From: Cyanobacteria bacterium UBA5018
Lineage (GTDB): Bacteria > Cyanobacteriota > Cyanobacteriia > PCC-6307 > Cyanobiaceae
Direction: 5' to 3'
Assembly: GCA_002396505.1 (NCBI GenBank)
Contig: DGYA01000115.1
Span: 7,219 to 18,974, forward strand
Length of the DNA stretch: 11,756 bases
The notes under the pieces are model-generated. The model ran no database searches, had not been told where the DNA came from, and was given only the letters and a program-made list of their open reading frames with translations. Below, in pieces: positions 6,534 through 11,756 of this stretch (its first letter is position 1; the number at the start of each line of letters is the position of its first letter). A program made the translations under genes and the position numbers.

Positions 6534-7379
6534 CTGGGCCAGGCTGCTGGGTTGGGCCAGCTTGGCAAACACCTGGCGCATCACCAGTTTTTGGCGCTCC
6601 AGCCTACCTATATCGCCCAATTCGTCGTGTCGAAAGCGCAGGAACCCCTCCAGGGCCTCGCCTTTGAGCAGCTGCGGACCCGGGTAGAGGTCGATATACA
6701 ACCCCTGGGCATTGTCCACGTAGTACATGCGCTTGGGCACATCCACTTCCACGCCGCCGAGGGCATCGGCCAGCTGCCGCACCGCCTGCAGATTCAGGCT
6801 CAGATAGCGATCTACCGGTGCCTGTAGCAGTTGGCTAATCTCCCGCTTCGCGGTGTCGATGCCGCCAGCTACGTAGAGGGAGTTGGCTTTCACTACCCCA
6901 AACTTTTCAGACTCAATAAAGGTGTCCCTTGGCACCTGCATCACCTCGGTGATGCCATTTTTCACCTGTACCGTGAACATCACATCGGTGTTGTCAGCCA
7001 CCTTGTCGGTGCCCAGCACCAACAGGCGTCGCTCGCCGATCAGCAGCGGGTTTACCAGCGTCGCCAAGGGGTGTTGACCATGGAGCAGCGCCGCCATCGC
7101 CCCCTCGGCCAGCCGAGGCAGCGGCCCACTGAGGCCATAGCCCGCTGCCAAGCCCAGCAGGAAGGGCAGCAGGGAGGCCAGCAGCGGGCGAGAGCCTCTC
7201 GCTTTGGAGCGGGCCTGGCGCCCCGCCATCGCTGGGGCGTTCGGGTTTGAGCGGCCGCTGCGGCCGCGCGCTGCCCGTTCCTGGCGTTCAGCCCTGTCTG
7301 GGCCAGGGCGCTCCTGGCGCGGTTGGTTGCGGCGCTGGTTGCGTTCTGGGCGGGGGGGACGGGGCTGGGCCTGAGACAT
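6324..7379 (-). CDS. LytR-CpsA-Psr (LCP) family envelope protein
   Basis: LCP proteins are membrane-anchored phosphotransferases that attach polyprenyl-linked glycopolymers to peptidoglycan; in cyanobacteria the polymer is not well defined. The 351 residues start with a 60-residue Arg/Pro/Gln-rich cytoplasmic tail, then one membrane helix (about 65-84), then the outer LCP domain. Visible LCP motifs are RLLVLGTDKVADNTDVMFTVQV (118-139), VPRDTF (149-154), KANSLYVAGG (164-173) and the arginine/aspartate cluster FLRFRHDELGDIGRLERQK (246-264). The ATG at 7379 has AGGA five bases upstream and follows the purT stop by 52 bp, suggesting cotranscription. Upstream starts at 7403 (ATG) and 7469 (TTG) are less likely. 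A 12-bp perfect palindrome, AGCGGATCCGCT (7408-7419), lies in the short gap. Its last 210 bp overlap the 3' end of sps on the other strand. Confidence 0.92.
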   Translation of the reverse strand: MSQAQPRPPRPERNQRRNQPRQERPGPDRAERQERAARGRSGRSNPNAPAMAGRQARSKARGSRPLLASLLPFLLGLAAGYGLSGPLPRLAEGAMAALLHGQHPLATLVNPLLIGERRLLVLGTDKVADNTDVMFTVQVKNGITEVMQVPRDTFIESEKFGVVKANSLYVAGGIDTAKREISQLLQAPVDRYLSLNLQAVRQLADALGGVEVDVPKRMYYVDNAQGLYIDLYPGPQLLKGEALEGFLRFRHDELGDIGRLERQKLVMRQVFAKLAQPSSLAQLPALLKIAGNDVKTDLSPLEMGQLLTAMAGSKLHTAQLPGRLFWHNELSYWMPDANSHYAGVSSSEPPP

Positions 7380-7431
7380 GGCGAGTCCTGATCGGCGCAC
7401 CATAAGGAGCGGATCCGCTTCGCACCAGGGG

Positions 7432-8616
7432 TCAGCCGGGTGTAACCCGGATTCGAGCCGCCGCTGCATCGGCCCTTTGCCTTGCCTGGGCCTCGCTATC
7501 GCCGCGGGCCAGGGCCACCCCCATGCGCCGCTGGGGACGGGCGTCGGGCTTGCCGAACAGCAGCACCTGGGTGTCGGGTTCAGCCAGGGCCTCGCCCACG
7601 CCCGTATAGCCCACGCTGGCCAGGTTTTCCTGGGCCAGGATCACGCGGCTGGCCGCCGGCCCCAGGCTGGTGATCGCCGGGATCGGCAGCCCCAACACCG
7701 CCCGCAGGTGCAACTCAAATTCGCTCAGGTTTTGGCCCACCAGCGTCACCAGGCCGGTGTCGTGGGGCCGCGGCGAAAGTTCTGAAAACACCACCTCCTC
7801 CTGCCCGGCTGGGCCGCAGAGGAAGAACTCCACCCCAAACAGGCCGGCTCCCCCCAGGGCATCGGTGACCGCCTGGGCCATGGCCTGGGCCGCCGCCAGC
7901 TGCGGGGCCCCCAGGGCCGCCGGCTGCCAGCTGCACTGGTAGTCGCCCCGTTCCTGCAGGTGGCCAATCGGTGGGCAGAACAGGGTGGGGCCCTGCCAGG
8001 GCTTAACGGTGAGCAGGGTGATCTCCAGCTCAAAGCGCAGGAATTCCTCCACGATCACCCGGTTGCCAGCGCCGCGGGCACCGGCCAGCGCCGCCTGCCA
8101 GGCGGCGTCGATGCCGGCGGCGTCCCGCACCAGGCTCTGGCCCTTGCCAGAGGAGCTCATCACCGGCTTCACCACCACGGGCCAGCCCAGGGGCTCGGCG
8201 GCGGCCGCCAGCTCTTCGGCGCTGTCGGCATAGGCGTAGCGGGCCGTGCGCAGGCCCAGCTCCTGGGCCGCCAGATTGCGGATGCGGTCGCGATTCATGG
8301 TTACCGCCGTGGCTCGTGCCGTGGGGATGACGCGCTGGCCTTCCGCCTCCAGTTCGGCCAGGGCATCCACCGCCAGGGCTTCGATTTCGGGGATCAGCAG
8401 ATCGGGTTTATGGCGCCTGACCACCGCCTTGAGGGCATCGGCATCGGTCATGGCGATCACCTCGGCCACATCGGCCACCTGCATCGCCGGGGCGCCCGGG
8501 TAGCGATCCACGGCGATCACCCGGCAGCCCAATCGCTGGGCGGCGATGGCCAGCTCCTTGCCCAGTTCGCCGCTGCCCAGCAGCATCAGGGTTTGCGGTA
8601 GGGAGGGGCTGGCCAT
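7432..8616 (-). CDS. purT: Formate-dependent phosphoribosylglycinamide formyltransferase PurT
   Basis: PurT makes formyl-GAR from GAR, formate and ATP, the folate-independent version of the third step of purine synthesis. Its 394 residues match the roughly 392 of the E. coli enzyme. The ATP-grasp architecture is clear. The N-terminal nucleotide-fold loop is LMLLGSGELGKELAIA (10-25), followed by the acidic PEIEAL (76-81). The ATP-binding loop is KPVMSSSGKGQS (150-161), the grasp-lid segment is VIVEEFLRFELEIT (187-200), and the metal-binding region is VVFSELSPRPHDTGLVTL (275-292). It ends with the small C-terminal domain (QVLLFGKPDARPQRRMGVALA). The ATG at 8616 is preferred because it puts GSGELG at residue 14; an upstream GTG frame at 8673 lacks family character. 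It is followed by the LCP gene on the same strand and is divergent from a small membrane-protein gene. Confidence 0.96.
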   Translation of the reverse strand: MASPSLPQTLMLLGSGELGKELAIAAQRLGCRVIAVDRYPGAPAMQVADVAEVIAMTDADALKAVVRRHKPDLLIPEIEALAVDALAELEAEGQRVIPTARATAVTMNRDRIRNLAAQELGLRTARYAYADSAEELAAAAEPLGWPVVVKPVMSSSGKGQSLVRDAAGIDAAWQAALAGARGAGNRVIVEEFLRFELEITLLTVKPWQGPTLFCPPIGHLQERGDYQCSWQPAALGAPQLAAAQAMAQAVTDALGGAGLFGVEFFLCGPAGQEEVVFSELSPRPHDTGLVTLVGQNLSEFELHLRAVLGLPIPAITSLGPAASRVILAQENLASVGYTGVGEALAEPDTQVLLFGKPDARPQRRMGVALARGDSEAQARQRADAAAARIRVTPG

Positions 8617-8690
8617 CGGCGCCTGGGCATGCTGCGTCGATCTTGATGCAGGCCCTGCTAGAGAGACTGCCACTGCTTCGGGCTACGGGA

Positions 8691-8855
8691 ATGGATCCGG
8701 TTTTGGCCTTTAGCACCGCCGGCGATGCGGCCAACGGCCTGCTGTTTGGCTGGGACATCGCCACCTTCCAGCGCTGGGCCCTGATTTATCTGGGGATTTC
8801 ATCGCTGGCTTTTGTGCTGGTTTGGCTGGTGGGCTATCTGCGCCGTCCCGGTTGA
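8691..8855 (+). CDS. Small single-helix membrane protein (54 aa)
   Basis: I do not recognise a named family. From the ATG at 8691 the frame encodes a 28-residue N-terminal part (MDPVLAFSTAGDAANGLLFGWDIATFQR), one strong membrane helix at about 29-50, and a basic tail, RRPG. The positive tail suggests that the C-terminus faces the cytoplasm. The ATG has GGGA just before it; an ATG at 8646 or TTG at 8643 would add about 15 residues. It is divergent from purT across 74 bp. The clean helix followed by charged residues and the sensible N-terminus favour a real gene, but there is no functional clue. Confidence 0.6.
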   Translation: MDPVLAFSTAGDAANGLLFGWDIATFQRWALIYLGISSLAFVLVWLVGYLRRPG

Positions 8856-8893
8856 GCTCCCCTTGGGGGCAAGCACCGCCTGGGGGCTACTAG

Positions 8894-9040
8894 TTGCTGG
8901 CGGCCCCATTGCTGGCGGTTCATCGCTGGTTGCCAAAATCTGGTCGCTCCAATACTTCTGGCGGCGTGAGATCGAGGAACTTTGTTGTTTTCGAGCTGCC
9001 TTTGAACTGCCGCTGAGCCCCCGCTGAGCTGAGCTGAGCT
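8894..9040. repeat. Degenerate short tandem repeats in the 216-bp convergent gap
   Basis: The gap 8856-9071 holds no gene I can support. TTGCTGGCGGCCCCA (8894-8908) is followed by TTGCTGGCGGTTCA (8909-8922) and a decayed third copy. An 11-bp pattern follows: GAGCTGCCTTT (8993-9003), GAACTGCCGCT (9004-9014) and GAGCCCCCGCT (9015-9025). After that GAGCT is iterated three times from 9026. The first set resembles units of the array at 9337-9532 in sequence and period, but relatedness is uncertain. Confidence 0.6.
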
Positions 9041-9071
9041 GTGCTGGAGCTGCTTTGGCTGCCGCGCCTAC

Positions 9072-9320
9072 CTAACCGGTTGATTTGTCCAGCATGTTGA
9101 GCTGGCTCACCGGCGATTCTTCGTTCAAGAAGCCATAGGCCTCAAATATTTTGTTATCGGTATGGCTGATTCGCTGGCCGTCGCTATGGCGCTCCAGCCG
9201 GAAGCCCTCGGCGGCCAGGCGCCGCATCAGCGCCGCCGTTTCTTCCAATCGGGCCGCCATCGCCTCCAGGCTGGCGCAGTCGGCGGTGAGACCGGTTTCC
9301 TTCCAGATGAAGTGGGCCAT
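9072..9320 (-). CDS. Small protein of unknown function (82 aa)
   Basis: No named family is recognised. The product starts MAHFIWKETGLTADCASLEAM and continues with an amphipathic helix (about residues 17-40, MAARLEETAALMRRLAAEGF). A polar segment follows (RLERHSDGQRISHTDNKIF), and the protein ends in a short acidic/polar tail. There is no signal peptide or membrane segment, so it is probably cytosolic. Its composition is much less alanine/proline-skewed than the spurious frames around it, and it has residues such as Trp, Phe, Tyr and Asn that random GC-rich frames rarely combine, which supports it as real. The ATG at 9318-9320 is the only sensible start. It lies downstream of mraY on the same strand, separated by the 14-bp repeat array, and may be read through from mraY. 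Confidence 0.7.
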   Translation of the reverse strand: MAHFIWKETGLTADCASLEAMAARLEETAALMRRLAAEGFRLERHSDGQRISHTDNKIFEAYGFLNEESPVSQLNMLDKSTG

Positions 9321-9336
9321 GGGTATGCGATGGCAA

Positions 9337-9532
9337 TGCCGCCAGGTTCAAAACAGTAAGTTCAAATCCGTAAATTCAACGCTGCAGGCTCAAAGCTGCC
9401 GGCCCAAAGCTTCAAGCTCAAGCCAGCAGGCTCACGGCAGCACGATAAAAACTGCCGGCCCAAGCCAGCAGGATCACATCAGCAGGCCCAAAGCTGCAGG
9501 CCCAAGCCAGCAGGATCAAGGCAGCAGGATCA
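9337..9532 (-). repeat. 14-unit array of a 14-bp tandem repeat, overlapping the mraY stop
   Basis: Read on the minus strand from 9532 down to 9337, the sequence divides into fourteen consecutive 14-mers without a slip. Nearly all begin TGA or TGG and follow a TG(A/G)(G/T)CCTGC(T/A)GGCT pattern. Examples are TGATCCTGCTGGCT (9505-9518 and 9463-9476, identical), TGGGCCTGCAGCTT (9491-9504), TGGGCCGGCAGCTT (9393-9406) and TGAGCCTGCTGGCT (9421-9434). The three units at 9337-9378 are more diverged. A 20-base stretch (GGCCCAAGCCAGCAGGATCA on the plus strand) recurs exactly 42 bp apart, three units. The first unit (9519-9532) encodes the last codons of mraY, and the second opens with its TGA stop. The array fills nearly all of the gap to the 9072-9320 gene. 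Confidence 0.88.
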
Positions 9533-10703
9533 GCCCCAAAATCACCAGAGCCAGGCTGGCGGCCCAGAAGCGCAGCACCACCTGTTGCTCCTTAAGACCC
9601 CCCAATTCGTAGTGGTGATGCAGGGGGGCCATGCGGAACAGCCTGCGCCCCTGGCCATCGGGCCCCTTGGTGGCCTTGAACACCCCCACCTGCAGGATCA
9701 CCGAGAGCGACTCGGCCAGGAATACGCCGCCCATCACCAGTAGGGGCCAGAGGCTGTTGGAGAGCAGGGCCACCGCCGCCAGGCCCGCCCCCATGGCCAG
9801 GGAGCCGGTGTCGCCCATGAACAGTCGGGCCGGGTGGCGGTTATGGGCCAGAAATCCCAGCCAGCAGCCGGCCATCGCCACGCAGAAGGCGGCCAGGGAA
9901 GGGTCTCCCTCCTGGCCGCGCAGCATCAATTGCAGGCCCAGGCCCGTTGAAACGATGGCGCCGCAGCCGGCGGCCAGCCCGTCGAGGCCATCGGTGAGGT
10001 TGGTGGCGTTGCTCTCGGCCAGCACCACGAACAGCCCCAGAGGCCAGATCAGCAGCCCCAGGGGCAGCACCCAGCCCAGGGGTAGGGCGATGTTGCCGGC
10101 CTCCGCCATCCCCAGCCACTGGCCCTGCCAGGCCCAATACAAAAATGCCAGGCTGGCCAGGGCCTGCAGCAGCAGTTTGGCCCGCGGCCCCAGGCCGGTG
10201 TTGCGCCGCTTGGTGAGACTGCGCCAATCGTCCGTGGCGCCGATGGCCATGAAGGCGAGGCTGAGGGCGCCCACCGCCAGCAGGCGCGGATCTTCCGGGC
10301 TGGTAAGGCCCCCCACCAACACCCCCACAGGCACCACCAGCAGCCCGCCCATCGTGGGCGTTCCGGCCTTGCTGAGGTGCGCTTGGGGCCCCTCCTGGCG
10401 GATCACTTGGCCAATTTTCAAGCGCCTCAGGCGGGGTTCGCCCCAGGCCGTGGTGGCTGCGGCGATGGCGGTGGCCACCAACAGGGGCAGGCTGAGCACT
10501 GAATTGGGCACCAGCCAGTCACTGAGCAGACAGGCCAGCAGCAGCAGCAGGGCCAGTAACAGGGCCGAGAGCCGGCCCCGGGACTGGCCGCCGGAGGGCT
10601 GCTCCTGGGGGGCGCTGGGGCTGGTGGCGTTGGGGGGGGAGGTGGAAGAACTCAATGCGGAGGCCAAGCCGCCAGGGCGATGGGCTCCAGTTTGGCCTCC
10701 CAA
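9516..10703 (-). CDS. mraY: Phospho-N-acetylmuramoyl-pentapeptide transferase MraY
   Basis: MraY transfers phospho-MurNAc-pentapeptide from UDP to undecaprenyl phosphate, making lipid I in the cytoplasmic membrane, the step before MurG. From the TTG at 10703 the product is 395 residues. It has a polar Ser/Pro-rich N-terminus, then about ten hydrophobic helices. Signature sites are GPQAHLSKAGTPTMGG (105-120), the aspartate pair in GATDDW (D158, D159), NATNLTDGLDGLAAG (232-246), FMGDTGSLAMG (295-305) and the histidine motif MAPLHHHYELGG (358-369). No ATG exists before residue 118, so a TTG start is needed. The TTG at 10703 lies 10 bp after the DUF3134-like gene; those at 10667 and 10655 are alternatives that shorten the polar N-terminus. 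The C-terminus falls in the 14-bp repeat array. It is probably cotranscribed with the upstream DUF3134-like gene. Confidence 0.95.
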   Translation of the reverse strand: MGGQTGAHRPGGLASALSSSTSPPNATSPSAPQEQPSGGQSRGRLSALLLALLLLLACLLSDWLVPNSVLSLPLLVATAIAAATTAWGEPRLRRLKIGQVIRQEGPQAHLSKAGTPTMGGLLVVPVGVLVGGLTSPEDPRLLAVGALSLAFMAIGATDDWRSLTKRRNTGLGPRAKLLLQALASLAFLYWAWQGQWLGMAEAGNIALPLGWVLPLGLLIWPLGLFVVLAESNATNLTDGLDGLAAGCGAIVSTGLGLQLMLRGQEGDPSLAAFCVAMAGCWLGFLAHNRHPARLFMGDTGSLAMGAGLAAVALLSNSLWPLLVMGGVFLAESLSVILQVGVFKATKGPDGQGRRLFRMAPLHHHYELGGLKEQQVVLRFWAASLALVILGLILLP

Positions 10704-10713
10704 GGTGGCCCGC

Positions 10714-10989
10714 TCAGTCTTCCCAGTCTTCTTCCGGCTGCTCGTCAGCCTGGTTGTACTCCTCCTTCTCGCCCATCAACGCCGAGAGCTCTTCTTCTTC
10801 CACCGTGCTCACTTCGGTGCTGGCGCTGTCTTCGTCGGCCACCAGGCGTCCGCTTGTTTCCAGCCAGCTGAGCAGGTCGGGTTCGTCGCGCAGGGGCAGC
10901 ACCGGCGCTGGCTCATTGCGCCGGTAGCGGGTGAGCGAAGGATTGACGCTGTCAAGGCGGCTAGCGCCGCTGGAGGCCAAGGTGCTCAT
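10714..10989 (-). CDS. DUF3134-like cyanobacterial small acidic protein
   Basis: The 91-residue product has a basic N-terminal half (SLTRYRRNEPAPVLPLRDE) and a core DLLSWLETSGRLVADED (38-54), which resembles the conserved W-LE-(S/T)-GRL core I associate with the cyanobacterial DUF3134 family. A strongly acidic tail follows (EEEELSALMG, then EDWED at the end). No signal peptide or membrane segment is present, and the function is unknown. The ATG at 10989 is chosen; a TTG at 11031 would add 14 residues of unlikely sequence. It precedes mraY by 10 bp on the same strand, which points to one transcript, and is divergent from the small membrane protein and argG. The family assignment is from recalled sequence pattern, not a search. 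Confidence 0.75.
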   Translation of the reverse strand: MSTLASSGASRLDSVNPSLTRYRRNEPAPVLPLRDEPDLLSWLETSGRLVADEDSASTEVSTVEEEELSALMGEKEEYNQADEQPEEDWED

Positions 10990-11120
10990 GCGGACGGATC
11001 TCGTGGGGCCTAGGGGCCCGGCACTGGTCAATCAGTCACCTTATCATTTGTGCAGGCGCCCCTGCTAGGCCCCGCTGGCTAGGTTTGTCTGCCGTGACGC
11101 CCACGCAGCCTGGGAAGCCG
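10990..11120. promoter_or_regulatory. Divergent promoter region for the mraY and argG transcripts
   Basis: This 131-bp gap separates two outward-reading gene pairs, so promoters for both should lie here. The only AT-rich patch is around 11030-11050 and includes TTATCAT (11041-11047), a possible -10-like element. No well-spaced -35 partner is visible on either strand, so exact sites cannot be assigned. Confidence 0.35.
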
Positions 11121-11363
11121 ATGGCCAAGTTGCCCTACCTGCTGCTCTACTGGGTGCTGGCTCTGGTCATGAGCGCCGCCTTGGCCGCCGCCGGTGGGCG
11201 CTGGCCCGAGCCGCTGCCGATTTGGCCGCCGCTGGTGTGGGGCCTGCTGCTGCTGCCGCCGGCGTTGATGACGCTGCTGCTGCTGTTGCGCTGGCCCCTG
11301 CCCAGCGCCCCGCCGGCCGCTACCGCGCCCCTGCGGGGTGACGGGGGAGAATCGAGCGACTGA
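11121..11363 (+). CDS. Small two-helix membrane protein upstream of argG (80 aa)
   Basis: No named family is recognised. From the ATG at 11121 the protein has a first membrane helix (about 6-24, YLLLYWVLALVMSAALAAA) and a short loop rich in Trp and Pro (GGRWPEPLPIWPP). A second helix follows (about 38-57, Leu-rich), then a polar tail ending GDGGESSD. A GGGAAG stretch precedes the ATG. Two in-frame alternatives, GTG at 11094 and TTG at 11085, would add 9 or 12 polar residues. The stop is 16 bp before argG, so the two are very likely cotranscribed, but nothing links this protein to arginine synthesis beyond position. Confidence 0.7.
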   Translation: MAKLPYLLLYWVLALVMSAALAAAGGRWPEPLPIWPPLVWGLLLLPPALMTLLLLLRWPLPSAPPAATAPLRGDGGESSD

Positions 11364-11379
11364 GCGCGGGAGAGCGTTG

Positions 11380-11756
11380 ATGGGTCGGGCCAAGCGGGCG
11401 GTGTTGGCATATTCCGGCGGGGTGGACACCAGCGTCTGCATCCCTTATTTGCTGAATGAGTGGGGCGTGGAGGAGGTGATCACCTTCGCGGCCGACCTGG
11501 GCCAGGGGGATGAGCTGGAGCCGATTCGCCAAAAGGCGCTCGATTCCGGTGCCAGCCAGTCGATTGTGGGCAACTTGATTGAGCCCTTCATCGTTGACTT
11601 CGCCTTCCCCGCCATCCGCGCCAACGCCCTCTATGAGGGGCGCTACCCCCTCTCCACGGCCCTGGCCCGGCCCCTGATCGCCCGGCGTCTGGTGGAGATC
11701 GCCCGGGAGGTGGGTGCCGATGCCGTGGCCCATGGCTGCACCGGCAAGGGCAACGA
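11380..11756 (+). CDS. argG: Argininosuccinate synthase, N-terminal part (3' end outside window)
   Basis: ArgG joins citrulline and aspartate with ATP to give argininosuccinate, the next-to-last step of arginine synthesis, in the cytosol. The first 125 codons are visible and open to the right edge. The N-type ATP pyrophosphatase loop AYSGGVDTS is at residues 10-18, followed by ITFAADLGQGDELEPIRQKAL (a family hallmark), the YPLSTALARPLIA segment and the glycine-rich AHGCTGKGN at the window end. The ATG at 11380 has GGGAGAG upstream, a good Shine-Dalgarno, and puts the SGGVDTS loop at the usual position. It follows the small membrane protein gene closely. Confidence 0.97.
   Translation, partial: MGRAKRAVLAYSGGVDTSVCIPYLLNEWGVEEVITFAADLGQGDELEPIRQKALDSGASQSIVGNLIEPFIVDFAFPAIRANALYEGRYPLSTALARPLIARRLVEIAREVGADAVAHGCTGKGN

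Noticed and set aside
7408..7419. Perfect palindrome AGCGGATCCGCT between purT and the LCP gene
   Set aside because: A 12-bp palindrome with no loop and no repeat elsewhere in the window; chance cannot be excluded, and it is noted only in the LCP entry.
8856..8870. CCCC-TT-GGGG stem after the small membrane-protein gene as a terminator
   Set aside because: The loop is too small and no T-run follows.
9337..9532. Possibility that the 14-bp array is a CRISPR
   Set aside because: Units are contiguous with no spacers, 14 bp is too short for CRISPR repeats, and no cas gene is present.
9631..11013. 460-codon plus-strand frame opposite mraY and the DUF3134-like gene
   Set aside because: It is the antisense shadow of mraY, which carries all the catalytic motifs on the minus strand; the translation is low in complexity and has no recognisable domain.

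Overview
The window looks like core chromosome from a GC-rich picocyanobacterium of the Synechococcus/Cyanobium type. This is inferred from gene content and protein style: a DUF3134-like acidic protein, a cyanobacterial sucrose-phosphate synthase, a secreted pentapeptide-repeat/TPR protein, a PurT-type formyltransferase, and MurG and MraY of cyanobacterial character. I see no RNA gene, transposase, phage gene or CRISPR array.

Layout, left to right. The 3' end of pgk (+) is followed by a strong hairpin and a 19-bp tandem repeat, then a convergent gene for an unrecognised exported protein (-). murG (+) is divergent from that gene and convergent with a CobD/HisC-like PLP aminotransferase (-). 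A 301-bp divergent spacer with a 15-bp tandem repeat leads to a secreted pentapeptide-repeat protein (+). Next is a sucrose-phosphate synthase (+) that has the glycosyltransferase domain but no phosphatase-like domain. Its last 69 codons lie antisense to a LytR-CpsA-Psr (LCP) gene (-), which probably follows purT (-) in one transcript. Then come a 54-residue membrane protein (+), an 82-residue conserved-looking protein (-), a 14-bp repeat array, mraY (-) and a DUF3134-like gene (-). Divergent from these is a pair on the plus strand: a small two-helix membrane protein and argG, which runs off the right edge.

Functional threads. MurG and MraY are the two membrane-associated steps that make lipid I and lipid II, and the LCP protein may attach a glycopolymer to the wall, so envelope building recurs on both sides of the window. 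The rest is primary metabolism: Calvin cycle/glycolysis (pgk), sucrose synthesis (sps), purines (purT), arginine (argG) and possibly cobamide synthesis (the aminotransferase).

No large new multi-gene system is visible. The features most worth attention are a 14-unit, 14-bp tandem array that contains the mraY stop codon and fills the gap to the next gene, the single-domain SPS overlapping its convergent neighbour, and a hairpin plus four-codon mini-ORF at the sps start. Several gaps carry unrelated short-period tandem repeats.
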